A stretch of DNA of 36,295 nt from Bdellovibrio sp. ZAP7 (GCA_945900755.1 CAMDKS010000031.1:1-36295); one strand, 5' to 3'; numbered from the stretch's first letter, positions 1 through 7,993 are shown. Translations and numbers: made by a program. Notes: generated from the sequence alone by a model not told the origin.

Positions 1-1175
1 GTTTTTTTCTCTGATTTGTATCGCCAGGAAGAAACGCCTGTTACCAGAGTTTCAATCCCCAATAATCGCGATATTTCTGTTTTGTGCTGAAGGCAAAAAT
101 TTTCAAACGCGAAGCCTCCCCAAGTATTTACAGCTGGGTTGTTCTGTTCATTAAGCCAGTTTTTCGAAGCGGTTTTTTTTTGAGAGGTCCAATACAAATG
201 AAACAAACAAAACTCGTCTATAAGGCGGAAATAAGATTCTTTCTTAACCCTCCCAAACGGAACATAGTTTTCAATAAAGCCTGACATCTCTCGGGTTTTA
301 ATATACTTATTCATTGTGCCACCAGTCTTTAGTCCAATAGCCTTTAGCAAGTCGTTTCTTGTGATGCCGCGATTCGTTTTAGCAAGAGCCTTTACAATTT
401 TTTCATAGACTTGATACTCATCAAATAGAGATTTAAAAAGTATTTCAAATTCATCTTGTAATGCGCCATTTTTTTTAAACAACAAAATATCTATTATTTC
501 TGCGGCGGATTTGCCCATTGGCATTAAACTCCAGTAATATGGGACTCCACCAAATACCAGATATAGTTTTAAAATTTCGGAGTCAATTAGGTGAAGTTTT
601 AAATATTTGGCAAAATCACGAATCTCAGAAAACCTAAACGGACTCAACCTCATCTGCTTTGTGACCCTATTATGAAGACCTCCCGTGGCTAATATTAATT
701 TTTCGTGCATCCAAGATGCTGCAGATCCGCAAGTGATCAGTTTAATGCGAGTGTCTTTTGACCAGTGCTGATTCCAATTATAATCTAGACTCTCTAAAAA
801 CATAGACCTTGTGCTTGCAAGCCAAGGCAGCTCATCAAAAAAGAGTAGTATTTTTTTTTCTTTTCTAAGTAACAGTTGTTCGCCTAGTAATCGCAAGGTT
901 TCATTCCAGTTATTAGGTCTTGCTATCTTTAATTTAATCGAGAAAGCTTGCTCTATCTGGTGGCAAAAATTATCAATCTGAGTGCTAATGGAGGCATTTT
1001 TATGGCCTGTGCATTCAAAGTAAAAAAAGTTTTCTTTATGCTTTCGACAAAATTCTCTTACCAAGTAAGTTTTACCTACTCGTCGTCTCCCGTATATAGC
1101 TATAAATTCTGGTTTATTAGACTGCAATGCTTTTTCTAGGCGTTCTATCTCTGTCTTTCTTCCGATAACGTTCAT
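1..1175 (-). CDS. Archaeal-type AAA ATPase (ATPase_2/DUF234 architecture), 3' end outside window
   Basis: The minus strand is open without a stop from an ATG at 1175 to the window edge, giving about 391 residues of a partial protein. Residues 1-40 follow the ATPase_2 pattern: an MNVIGR start, then Walker A GRRRVGKT at about 29-36. Walker B LLFFDEL lies near 110-116. The C-terminal part seen here (WGGFAFENFC, then a GVSSW motif) begins the nuclease-like region usual in this family, and the expected D...ExK part lies beyond the edge. GGAG six bases before the ATG supports the start. The gene is visibly richer in A/T than the core genes further right, consistent with transfer. It is homologous in layout to the ATPase at 6437-7837. 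Palindromic repeats lie 36 bp upstream. The biological role of these ATPases is not established. Confidence 0.9.
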   Translation of the reverse strand, partial: MNVIGRKTEIERLEKALQSNKPEFIAIYGRRRVGKTYLVREFCRKHKENFFYFECTGHKNASISTQIDNFCHQIEQAFSIKLKIARPNNWNETLRLLGEQLLLRKEKKILLFFDELPWLASTRSMFLESLDYNWNQHWSKDTRIKLITCGSAASWMHEKLILATGGLHNRVTKQMRLSPFRFSEIRDFAKYLKLHLIDSEILKLYLVFGGVPYYWSLMPMGKSAAEIIDILLFKKNGALQDEFEILFKSLFDEYQVYEKIVKALAKTNRGITRNDLLKAIGLKTGGTMNKYIKTREMSGFIENYVPFGRVKKESYFRLIDEFCLFHLYWTSQKKTASKNWLNEQNNPAVNTWGGFAFENFCLQHKTEISRLLGIETLVTGVSSWRYKSEKK

Positions 1176-1210
1176 TAGATACTCCAGTCAGTTTGCAACC
1201 TTGTCACAAT

Positions 1211-1327
1211 ATTTGGCTGGTCAGTGTCAAGGCTAACCAGCCAAATCTAAGTTAACCATAACATTTGGCTGGTTAGTGTCAATAGTAATCAGCCAAATCT
1301 AAGTTAGCCATAACATTTGGCTGATTA
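1211..1327. repeat. Palindrome array upstream of ATPase gene 1
   Basis: Five 13-bp arms alternate in orientation with a 52-bp period. They start at 1211, 1234, 1263, 1286 and 1315 and share the core TTTGGCTG or its complement. The arm at 1234-1246 pairs perfectly with 1263-1275, and 1286-1298 pairs perfectly with 1315-1327, each across a 16-nt loop. The second pair differs from the first by one base pair altered on both arms (GGCTGG/CCAGCC against GGCTGA/TCAGCC). Adjacent arms can also pair with one mismatch across a 10-nt loop. The location suggests operators or 5' UTR hairpins for the ATPase gene. Confidence 0.88.
1255..1282 (-). promoter_or_regulatory. Candidate promoter for ATPase gene 1, overlapping the palindromes
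   Basis: On the minus strand a perfect -35 box TTGACA (1282-1277) is followed after 16 bp by TATGGT (1260-1255). Both lie within the palindrome repeat unit, so a protein binding the palindromes would block the promoter. A second TTGACA in the neighbouring unit (1230-1225) lacks a good -10. This is a motif match only. Confidence 0.4.
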
Positions 1328-1400
1328 GTGTCTAGTCTGGACTTAAACAATATTGAAGTTTTCAAATAGAGTTTCAATTTTTTTATCTATGATGTTTGCA

Positions 1401-1454
1401 GCGCAGATGCGTACCAAGACATTCGGGAAATTGGTCGGCCATCATTGGCCGCAC
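1401..1454. repeat. Left terminal inverted repeat of the IS
   Basis: This arm is the inverted counterpart of 2993-3046. Its inner part holds its own small palindrome, GGCCATCATTGGCC. The TCAT loop of that palindrome reads in the same direction at both ends of the element, while everything around it is inverted. Confidence 0.8.
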
Positions 1455-1543
1455 TATGCAACCATCTAATATCTATAGCTGTTAAAGCTCGCTCTCCAGT
1501 ATGCCGATAACCAGTGGGAACACCCCCACTGAGGATCGAGATT

Positions 1544-2047
1544 ATGGAAATATCGTCCCTTGCTCGCAGGTCTTACGACCACCGGCTAAAGAATTCAGTT
1601 GCATGTAGTCGAAACTCGAATCTTTTTCCAGAACTGGCCATTCCCAAGAGAACCACGTCGAGATGGGCCTCAGGAGTCAGGTTATCGGTCGTAACGGCGT
1701 CAGAATTCACTGAGAATCAGTCGGATCTGGTGGCAAAGCTCAAAGATTTGGAGGCCCGATGTCGCGGCCTCACAGCAACTCTAACGCTGGTCAGGGATGC
1801 TTTCAATATCTTCGGACTATCTATCGACTGGAGCCGCCTCCCTGAGGGCGAGGCCAAGCAAAAACTCATCACGGCTGTCGACAACTGCTCAACCGAAATT
1901 CCGCTGGGACTTTGTCTTAAAGAAATTGGGCTCTCTACTTCTAGGTACTATCGCTGGCGAAAACTTGCCGTTGTCTGCCAATTAAGCGATGAGCCATCAT
2001 GCCCAAAGCTCAAGCCGTCGAAGCTCACCCCCAAAGGAGTTGTCTGA
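1544..2047 (+). CDS. IS transposase, upstream frame (DNA-binding N-terminal part)
   Basis: The protein begins MEISSLARRSYDHRLK and continues to SRYYRWRK before reading into a stop at 2047. The N-terminal stretch (SYDHRLK...LFPELAIPKRTTSRW) resembles the helix-turn-helix region of rve transposases, followed by a coiled-coil-like segment (about residues 60-85) and a second HTH-like part (LKEIGLSTSRYYRW). I chose the ATG at 1544 because GAGG lies nine bases upstream; a GTG at 1514 in the same frame is possible. The protein normally continues into the catalytic domain, but here that domain is in the +1 frame. The change of frame occurs near a C5A3 run at about 2030-2036. Confidence 0.75.
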   Translation: MEISSLARRSYDHRLKNSVACSRNSNLFPELAIPKRTTSRWASGVRLSVVTASEFTENQSDLVAKLKDLEARCRGLTATLTLVRDAFNIFGLSIDWSRLPEGEAKQKLITAVDNCSTEIPLGLCLKEIGLSTSRYYRWRKLAVVCQLSDEPSCPKLKPSKLTPKGVV

Positions 2048-2831
2048 GATGAAAGAGCTTGTAACATCACCAGCATTTGCCCATTTCTCCATTCGAGCGT
2101 TGTCATGGCTTGCTAAGCGGACCTGTTCGGTCTTTGCATCGGCAACTACTTGGGGCCGCCAAATCAAAGCTCATAAATGGTTGAGACCTCGAATACGCCT
2201 ATACACAGCAAAACCAAAAGTCGGTATTCGTGCCATCAGACCGAACCAACTCTGGCATATAGATGTGACGATTGTCAGACTTGTTGACGGCACAAAAGCG
2301 TATCTTCAAGCAGTCATTGACAATTATTCTCGGTATGTTTTGGACTGGAAGGTTTCTGCCGATATCAGCGCCGTAAATACGCGAGACCTTCTTCTGTCGG
2401 CACTCGCAAAGGCGAAAATCCTTGGAGACGTTGGCAAGCCTGAAGTTTTCAGTGATGGCGGCCCCGAAAACGACAACGCCGATGTCGCAGGACTCGGGGC
2501 GTTAGGACTTTTTACGCTTACCCTAGCCCAGATTGACGTCACATTCTCAAATTCCTTAATTGAAGCTCTCTTTCGCTCGGCCAAGCATAATTATCTTTTC
2601 CAACAGCGACTTGAAACCCTTGAGACTTTCACACGACACGCCTCATTTTATTTGACCCAACACAACGAGGTGATGCCTCACAATGCCTTCAATGGGGCGA
2701 CTCCCCTGGAAATGTATATTGGCTCGTGGGGACCAAAATGCAACACTCAAATAACCGAGCAAGCAAAGGCCAGCAAGGCAGCACGGCATGCTCACCATAC
2801 AACTAGGAACTGCCCGATCTGCCCATTCTAA
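1989..2831 (+). CDS. IS transposase, downstream frame (rve integrase core)
   Basis: This frame holds the DDE catalytic core of the transposase: WHIDVTIV, VFSDGGPEN and SNSLIEALFR supply the three acidic residues. The tail (THNEVMPHNAF-like segment, then TPLEMYIG) is typical of integrase-core transposases. The true join with the upstream frame is around 2036, after which LTPKELSEM reads as a continuous protein. Residues before that point are probably not translated in this frame. The overlap is +1, unlike the usual -1 slippage of IS3 elements, so this is either an unusual programmed shift or an inactivating one-base insertion. Confidence 0.8.
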   Translation: MSHHAQSSSRRSSPPKELSEMKELVTSPAFAHFSIRALSWLAKRTCSVFASATTWGRQIKAHKWLRPRIRLYTAKPKVGIRAIRPNQLWHIDVTIVRLVDGTKAYLQAVIDNYSRYVLDWKVSADISAVNTRDLLLSALAKAKILGDVGKPEVFSDGGPENDNADVAGLGALGLFTLTLAQIDVTFSNSLIEALFRSAKHNYLFQQRLETLETFTRHASFYLTQHNEVMPHNAFNGATPLEMYIGSWGPKCNTQITEQAKASKAARHAHHTTRNCPICPF

Positions 2832-2992
2832 CAACTCAATTCACAAATACCAATCTTTCGCGGGAATGTGCGATCCCCTCACGTCAGCCGACGATCGAAG
2901 GAAATGATGGTCGCAAATTAAAATAGGTCCATCCCCAACTATCAGACTCCAACTAAAGGTCATTGAAAGCAGAGAAAGAAGGAGGGAAAACA

Positions 2993-3046
2993 GTGCGGCC
3001 ATCATTGGCCGACTAAATTCCCAAATGTCTTGTTACGCACCTGGGC
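2993..3046. repeat. Right terminal inverted repeat of the IS
   Basis: The 54 bp are the inverted counterpart of 1401-1454, with ten mismatches, four of them in the TCAT centre of the internal palindrome. The 160 bp between the transposase stop (2831) and this repeat hold no recognisable feature. Confidence 0.8.
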
Positions 3047-3301
3047 GGAGGTGCGAGACGCGGATGCCCACAACATATATCAAATAGCATTCGACTTGTT
3101 CCCGTGGGCATAATGGTTGTAAGACTAAGGATGCTGCTATTAATAGGCTCCTAGTTTGAGAAGCGAAGTTAGGCGTACAGCGCCACAAAGATTGCAGGCA
3201 AACTCATAATATTATTGATAAAAAAAATACACCCCTTCTTTTAGCTCACCCCTCCGCGCAATTATGCCGACAAAGACTTTGTATGTATGAAGGGAGGCTT
3301 C
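3047..3301. other. Intergenic segment between the IS and fliG
   Basis: No gene is visible. An inverted repeat pairs ATGCCCAC at 3064-3071 with GTGGGCAT at 3104-3111 across 32 nt. It has no T-tract to mark it as a terminator. A purine-rich GGGAGG at 3292-3297 acts as the likely ribosome site of fliG. Confidence 0.5.
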
Positions 3302-4321
3302 TTGTCACGAGATATTGTAAAAAATAAGACCAACGTAAAACTAATGTCGCGTACGGATAAGGTCGCCATTCTGCTCATAAGCCTTGGCGAGGATCTGGCG
3401 AGTGAACTTATTCAAAAACTTCCTGCCGCTGATGCAAAGCGAGTGTTGCAAGCAATTTCCGTCACACAGAATGTGGATGCGGAGTGCGTGCTTGCGGTTC
3501 AAGAAGAGTTTCAGTCCCTACTACTAAGTTTCAAGCAGTCGACGCAGGACGGTGGCAACGCTGCTCGCCGAATTATTTTAAAGGCTTTCGGCACAGAAGC
3601 TGGGTCCAAATTCAACGACACGCTTCCGCACCGCATACCCGCTTGTTTTCAAGAGGCAGAATCCGTCGACAGCAAGACTCTCTGGCAAATTCTGCAAATC
3701 GAACACCCACAGACCATTGCGTTGATTCTCGGCCACTTGAGTGCAAAAAAAGCGGGAGAATTAGCGAATCAAATGCCGCCGGTTCTACGCGGAGACATAC
3801 TATCTAGGTTAGCAAGCCTCAAAGAAGTTGATTCTAATGCTCTTGATGATATCGATTCTGTTTTGTCGAAAGCGATCGAAGCGGCAAAACTTCGCAACGT
3901 ACAACGTATCGGAGGCCCGCGAAAAATGGCCGAGATTCTAGCGCAGATGGGCGCGCCACAGCGCAAAGAAATACTAGAAAAACTCGAGGGCACAGCACCA
4001 ACCCTAGCGGCGGAAGTCCGCTCTGGACTATTTACGTTTGACGACATTCAAAAGTTTGACAAGCAAGGAGTAGAAAAGCTACTCAGCGTCGTTGCACCCG
4101 CTGACCTTGAACTAGCCCTGCGCCGAGTCAATGACTCACTCGCACTGGCCATTTATGGCGCGATGTCCGAACGTCGCGCGATTCAATTGAAGGAAAATAT
4201 CGCTGCCGCCAAACCCTCGTCCGTTAGTAAAATCGAGGCAGCCCAGCAAAAAATAGCCGGCATTGCTGCGGCACTGCTGGAAAACGGCGAAATTCGCAAC
4301 CCCCTCGACGAAGTCGTGTAA
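3302..4321 (+). CDS. fliG: Flagellar motor switch protein FliG
   Basis: FliG is the rotor protein that joins the MS-ring protein FliF to FliM and meets the stator MotA. The FliM-binding EHPQ motif is present at about residues 134-137 (QIEHPQTIALILGHL), then the Gly-Gly hinge before the C-terminal domain (RIGGPRKMAEIL) and the torque-helix region (LFTFDDIQKFDKQGV ... LRRVNDSLALAIYGAMS). The length of about 339 aa matches the family. The TTG at 3302 has GGGAGG just upstream; an in-frame ATG at 3287 has no ribosome site, and an ATG at 3344 would give the common MSRTDK start. No other flagellar gene is nearby, so this is an orphan copy next to an IS and may be a second, specialised FliG. Confidence 0.9.
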   Translation: MSRDIVKNKTNVKLMSRTDKVAILLISLGEDLASELIQKLPAADAKRVLQAISVTQNVDAECVLAVQEEFQSLLLSFKQSTQDGGNAARRIILKAFGTEAGSKFNDTLPHRIPACFQEAESVDSKTLWQILQIEHPQTIALILGHLSAKKAGELANQMPPVLRGDILSRLASLKEVDSNALDDIDSVLSKAIEAAKLRNVQRIGGPRKMAEILAQMGAPQRKEILEKLEGTAPTLAAEVRSGLFTFDDIQKFDKQGVEKLLSVVAPADLELALRRVNDSLALAIYGAMSERRAIQLKENIAAAKPSSVSKIEAAQQKIAGIAAALLENGEIRNPLDEVV

Positions 4322-4487
4322 TAGACTGGACTCAAATCCGTCCATTAATGACCAGCTTTTTCCCCTGTTTTTGTCATAACACCAAAACGAATCCCGTCAG
4401 ACATTTTTCTGCCACGCCTCAGCACTCAAATTATTGGTATTTCTGCCGATACCCCAATGACTTAACTACAAGGTTGGAAAAATAGTT

Positions 4488-6329
4488 GTGACTAAAATGG
4501 AACTAAAAAAATCGTGTCCCCAAAAAATATCCGGCACCCATTTCACGGATAAAGGCACGTTTTTCTGCTTTTCAAAAACTGTGGCCGCAACGTCCTGTGC
4601 CATTATAATGTTAGTCGGATGCAAAACCACAACACCGCCTCAGACACTGGAAAAAGAAAGTCTCACTCCAAGGGTCAGCGCTGGAATCCTTTTGGAATTC
4701 GATAAAAATTCGATTAATTCCTCAAAATTTAGTTTACGCGCTAATTTTGGGACGCTCCAACTTTGGACCATGCTGTCGACTCCAGAGCTTGATGCCAAGA
4801 TTAAGCCACGGATTGCCCCTTATCACCTGGGCCAATCTATAATTCTGGACAATAAAAGCCTGCGAGGACTTGCGGGAGCCATCACCGCCAAGGCCACTGA
4901 GACCTCCGTTATTTTTTTAGGACTACCCGGCACCGGCGCAGGCCCTATAACTGTAGGCACACCGACCACAAAAGAACCCCAAGCCTCAATACAAAGGTCG
5001 CCGGATAAATCGATTGTGGTTCTCACAAAATTTGATCGCCAATACATAGACAGCCAAATTTTTTCGAACGCATTCTTCACCAGCTGTCCTACCACATTTT
5101 TCGCAGATGACAGCCCACTCGCAGAGCAGCTAAAGGCGCATTCCGGATCCGTAAAATTCGCCCTCGAAACCGCCGGCAGTGAAAGGGGAGCTCCCATCAT
5201 CGACAGAATTACTGTACGCCCCAAAGGGCTCTCGTGGATGCTGCACTGCACCTATGCAATCAGCTGGACCGACATTGTCGAGACAAAAATTATGGCCGAT
5301 TTAGAGTTTGAACTACACCTTGACGGCGACAAAGTAATTTTTCCACAAGCACAATCCTCTTCCAACCATTTGCCCAGTCATTCAGAGCCAATGGTCACAG
5401 AAAATGGCACCTTCGGCACCAGATTTCAAAAGGACTACAGCGCACCCGACTTAAATGCCACGCCCAATTATCACTGGAATCCTCGGACGACACCGATCGT
5501 TATCGACGATCTCGACAACACTTTTGGTCAACCATTTGCCAATTCCGAACAAGGACAATGGATTCAGGAGGCCATAAAGATTGCCACGGCTGATCTTCGC
5601 ATTAAATTTCCTGCCTTGGGCAGTCGCATTGCACTGCGTTCAGAAAAGCCAGCCCTGACAGGCACCATTGCCTTTGGCTTGGATGATCGCAACGAGTCCG
5701 AGGGCACAGAATTGATAATGTTGGACGACAAGACCGGTGAACTACGACAGGTCCGAATTATTCTAGGAAAGCGTTATCAATATTTTGGCCACCCTAAAAT
5801 GCTAGCAGGATTTGCTGAAAACGGTCTTCTTGAAAATGTGCAACATGCCGTCAAAGAGTCATTTCTCACGATGGGCATCAGCGAGGTTGGAGGCGCTCTT
5901 GGACTCCGTCCAAATTACAGTGGTTATGGAGCAGCAAATAACTGGGGAAACGATCTGCAATCCGTCATGTCGTTTGTCGAAATGGCCCTTCCAATGGAAT
6001 TCCTAACGGACAGATTGGAGTGGAAAGAGCACGATATTTTGAGTTTTAAAATACTTTATGCAAACCTTGATTCAGAAACCAAATCCACTCAGGCGCAGTT
6101 GCTGGCCAAAGCGATGACTCTTTCACTCTCAAGTGATGAAATGCTCATTCAAAACCGTACAGGCAGGCAATCTCGACCATTTCAGCAAGCCCTGCTTTTT
6201 TTAGAAACAACGACTCAACCACAAGTGGCTCACTTCCGAGCTCAGCACCCTGATTGGAAGGAAAAAATGGCTAGTATCTATCTGGAAGCCTACGGATCAG
6301 AAACGGCTCTGGTGCAAAAATCGAAATAG
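4488..6329 (+). CDS. Large lipoprotein with a degenerate metzincin-like motif
   Basis: The 613-residue product has a hydrophobic signal segment ending in lipobox LVGC at Cys45, so it should be a lipid-anchored envelope protein. Its N-region is unusually long and the ATG at 4497 is an alternative start. Residues 465-477 read SEVGGALGLRPNY. This lines up with the HExGHxLGLRHNF zinc site of metalloproteases of the DUF4953/DUF5117 type, but the three zinc-ligand histidines are Ser, Gly and Pro. The glutamate, the ALGLR core and a Met-turn-like SVMSF (Met about 494) remain. I infer an inactivated protease fold used for structure or binding. No other domain is recognised. The gene follows fliG by 166 bp and no terminator is visible between them. 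Confidence 0.75.
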   Translation: MTKMELKKSCPQKISGTHFTDKGTFFCFSKTVAATSCAIIMLVGCKTTTPPQTLEKESLTPRVSAGILLEFDKNSINSSKFSLRANFGTLQLWTMLSTPELDAKIKPRIAPYHLGQSIILDNKSLRGLAGAITAKATETSVIFLGLPGTGAGPITVGTPTTKEPQASIQRSPDKSIVVLTKFDRQYIDSQIFSNAFFTSCPTTFFADDSPLAEQLKAHSGSVKFALETAGSERGAPIIDRITVRPKGLSWMLHCTYAISWTDIVETKIMADLEFELHLDGDKVIFPQAQSSSNHLPSHSEPMVTENGTFGTRFQKDYSAPDLNATPNYHWNPRTTPIVIDDLDNTFGQPFANSEQGQWIQEAIKIATADLRIKFPALGSRIALRSEKPALTGTIAFGLDDRNESEGTELIMLDDKTGELRQVRIILGKRYQYFGHPKMLAGFAENGLLENVQHAVKESFLTMGISEVGGALGLRPNYSGYGAANNWGNDLQSVMSFVEMALPMEFLTDRLEWKEHDILSFKILYANLDSETKSTQAQLLAKAMTLSLSSDEMLIQNRTGRQSRPFQQALLFLETTTQPQVAHFRAQHPDWKEKMASIYLEAYGSETALVQKSK

Positions 6330-6391
6330 TGCAGTAGCAACACCCATTGAAGTTTTTTGAGAGGCTCAACCATAAAGCAGCTCATATCAGA

Positions 6392-6431
6392 GTATTTCGG
6401 CGAAGCCGGTCACCAGCTTACTCCGAAATAC
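6392..6431. repeat. Inverted repeat at the 3' end of ATPase gene 2
   Basis: GTATTTCGG (6392-6400) pairs perfectly with CCGAAATAC (6423-6431). It lies between two convergent genes, five bases beyond the ATPase stop. It has no T-tract on either side, so it is not a standard intrinsic terminator, though it may still stabilise 3' ends. Confidence 0.55.
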
Positions 6432-6436
6432 GCACT

Positions 6437-7837
6437 CTATTCCAAAAAATCGTCAAGTCTAACATAATGATGAAAATAATTGGACGCTCGCAACGCCTTG
6501 TCCGGGCCGTGAACACTAATGAGCGCACGCTCGATCATCCAACCTCGCGGAAGCTTAACAAGCTCGCAACGTCTTTGCATGGAGGCAATAATCGACGAAT
6601 CGATAGGTTTGTCAAAATATTTGATTTCGCAAACAGTCATAACTTTATCGTTTCGTCGAAATGCTAGATCAACCTGAAAACCTGGTGTCGCTCTTTCATA
6701 TATGGGACCGAATTCAAGGAGCTGATCTTCGAACCCCATGATTTGAGATAATTTTGTAGCGTTGCGGACACAAAATCTTTCAAATGCGAGCCCCGACCAA
6801 GGTTTCCACTGCGGTCCGGTCAAGCGGTGGAACGGGGTTCGACCAGCTCCGGCACGTATCAATTTCAGATGAGGCTCCATAAATTTCGCAAAAAAAACGA
6901 GGAATTCATCGCACACACGGTATCTCTTTATTTTTGTGTTTTCGGCTTTGCCCAAGGGCACAACCGCTTCCACCATATCTGCTAAAATCAGATTGTCCAT
7001 ATACTGCTTTAGACCACCACCCGACGAAATTTTCAGGTGTTCAGCAATTTCTTCGAGTGATTGAGGCCTTATAAGCAGGTACTTCACAATTCTCTTATAA
7101 ACAGAGGCCTCTCGAAACTGACTTGCGAAAATTCGATCTAACTCATTCACCATGACGCCCTGGGGCGAGAAGCAAAGCCTGTCGATGTTTTGGTGAAAAG
7201 AAAAAGATGTATCGACCTCCTCCAGGTATTTTGGAACTCCTCCGAATGTCATTAAATAAAGAAGAATCTCTTCATGGCTACGAAGACCGCGCAGCATCAC
7301 TTTGGCAGCACTGAGGTCCAGCCCACGAAGATGAATTTCGGAAGTGACCCGGCCATAAAGTGCCTTTGAACGCAAAACCTTCCTCACCATAAACGACCCG
7401 ATGGATCCGCAGAGTATTAGTAAAGGTCGGTGCGCCTTCCAGTGATTGTCCCAATAATATTTGAGAAGACTGATCAGCTTCCCTTGGTTTGCGGCTTGCC
7501 ATTGAAACTCGTCAAAAAACAATATGCATTTGTTCTTATTGCTAGCCAGATAAGTGGTGAGATAAGCGAGAACTCCATCCCAATCCTTAAACTCAATGCC
7601 ACCTAAAAGAGGGTCTCGAATCTGTTCACGAAGTTGGGAGGTAAAGTGCATGATTTGCTTTTGTGTACCCTCGCCTTCCAAGGCTTCAAAGAGAAGGGCG
7701 TGTCGCTTCTCGCAAAATGCGCGAATCAACGCACTTTTACCAATACGTCGTCGACCATAAACAACAAGTAATTCGGCTTTAGCGCTCTTTACTAAGCCTT
7801 GAAGATGTTTTAGCTCTACTGCTCGACCTGCAATCAT
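6437..7837 (-). CDS. Archaeal-type AAA ATPase with wHTH and PD-(D/E)XK-like C-terminus
   Basis: Domains in order: ATPase_2 P-loop with Walker A GRRRIGKS (about 28-35) and Walker B ILFFDE (about 105-110); a winged-helix-like segment (SLEEIAEHLKISSGGGLKQY); and a C-terminal nuclease-like region with QVDLAFRR ... CEIKY, matching the D...ExK of DUF234/PD-(D/E)XK folds. The start at 7837 (MIAGR) is preferred: AAGGA lies seven bases upstream, and MIAGR aligns with the MNVIGR start of the ATPase at the left edge. The ATG at 7864 lies inside a 21-bp palindrome and has no ribosome site. Full length is 466 aa. The cellular role is unknown; defence, genome-parasite and toxin-like roles are all open. Confidence 0.88.
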   Translation of the reverse strand: MIAGRAVELKHLQGLVKSAKAELLVVYGRRRIGKSALIRAFCEKRHALLFEALEGEGTQKQIMHFTSQLREQIRDPLLGGIEFKDWDGVLAYLTTYLASNKNKCILFFDEFQWQAANQGKLISLLKYYWDNHWKAHRPLLILCGSIGSFMVRKVLRSKALYGRVTSEIHLRGLDLSAAKVMLRGLRSHEEILLYLMTFGGVPKYLEEVDTSFSFHQNIDRLCFSPQGVMVNELDRIFASQFREASVYKRIVKYLLIRPQSLEEIAEHLKISSGGGLKQYMDNLILADMVEAVVPLGKAENTKIKRYRVCDEFLVFFAKFMEPHLKLIRAGAGRTPFHRLTGPQWKPWSGLAFERFCVRNATKLSQIMGFEDQLLEFGPIYERATPGFQVDLAFRRNDKVMTVCEIKYFDKPIDSSIIASMQRRCELVKLPRGWMIERALISVHGPDKALRASNYFHHYVRLDDFLE

Positions 7838-7850
7838 ACCTGAATCCTTA

Positions 7851-7953
7851 TTGATTATCCGCATAGATAGTAGCTTAAACTATCTATGCGGATAATCAAC
7901 ATTCAAAATGGATTATCCGCACAGATAGTACAGACAACTATCTGTGCGGATAA
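7851..7953. repeat. Two long palindromes upstream of ATPase gene 2
   Basis: The first palindrome has perfect 21-bp arms at 7851-7871 and 7879-7899 with a 7-nt loop. The second has perfect 17-bp arms at 7913-7929 and 7937-7953, also with a 7-nt loop. The 17-bp cores are identical except for one base pair changed on both arms (GCATAGAT/ATCTATGC against GCACAGAT/ATCTGTGC). Arms of neighbouring palindromes can also pair. They begin 14 bp upstream of the start codon and could be operator sites or mRNA hairpins. The sequence is unrelated to the palindromes of ATPase gene 1. Confidence 0.92.
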
Positions 7954-7993
7954 CGAGCATTCGCTGCAACCCACTGTAGTTATTGAGTACTGC

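Larger units (their letters stand above)
1401..3046 (+). mobile_element. Insertion sequence with 54-bp inverted repeats and a DDE (rve) transposase
   Basis: The element is bounded by imperfect inverted repeats at 1401-1454 and 2993-3046, with 44 of 54 positions matching. It encloses two overlapping reading frames for an integrase-core transposase. The catalytic triad is complete: D in WHIDVT, D in FSDGGPEN and E in NSLIEAL. No clear target-site duplication is visible at the outer ends. A 98-bp piece of the same transposase gene lies at 34099-34196, so the element or a relative has been active elsewhere in this genome. The fold is IS3/IS481-like, and I do not assign a family name. Confidence 0.85.

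Noticed and set aside
84-284. Small plus-strand ORF, and a similar one at 948-1139
   Set aside because: Both are antisense to the long ATPase frame at 1-1175, which has clear P-loop motifs.
1211-1327. CRISPR array
   Set aside because: Repeats alternate in orientation, spacers are nearly identical, and there are no cas genes.
3047-3301. tRNA or other structured RNA gene
   Set aside because: One 8-bp inverted repeat only; no cloverleaf or CCA end could be drawn.
6392-6431. Intrinsic terminator
   Set aside because: The inverted repeat has no T-tract on either strand.
7838-7864. Upstream start of ATPase gene 2 at 7864
   Set aside because: That ATG lies within a palindrome and has no ribosome site; the ATG at 7837 has AAGGA and matches the start of the homologue.
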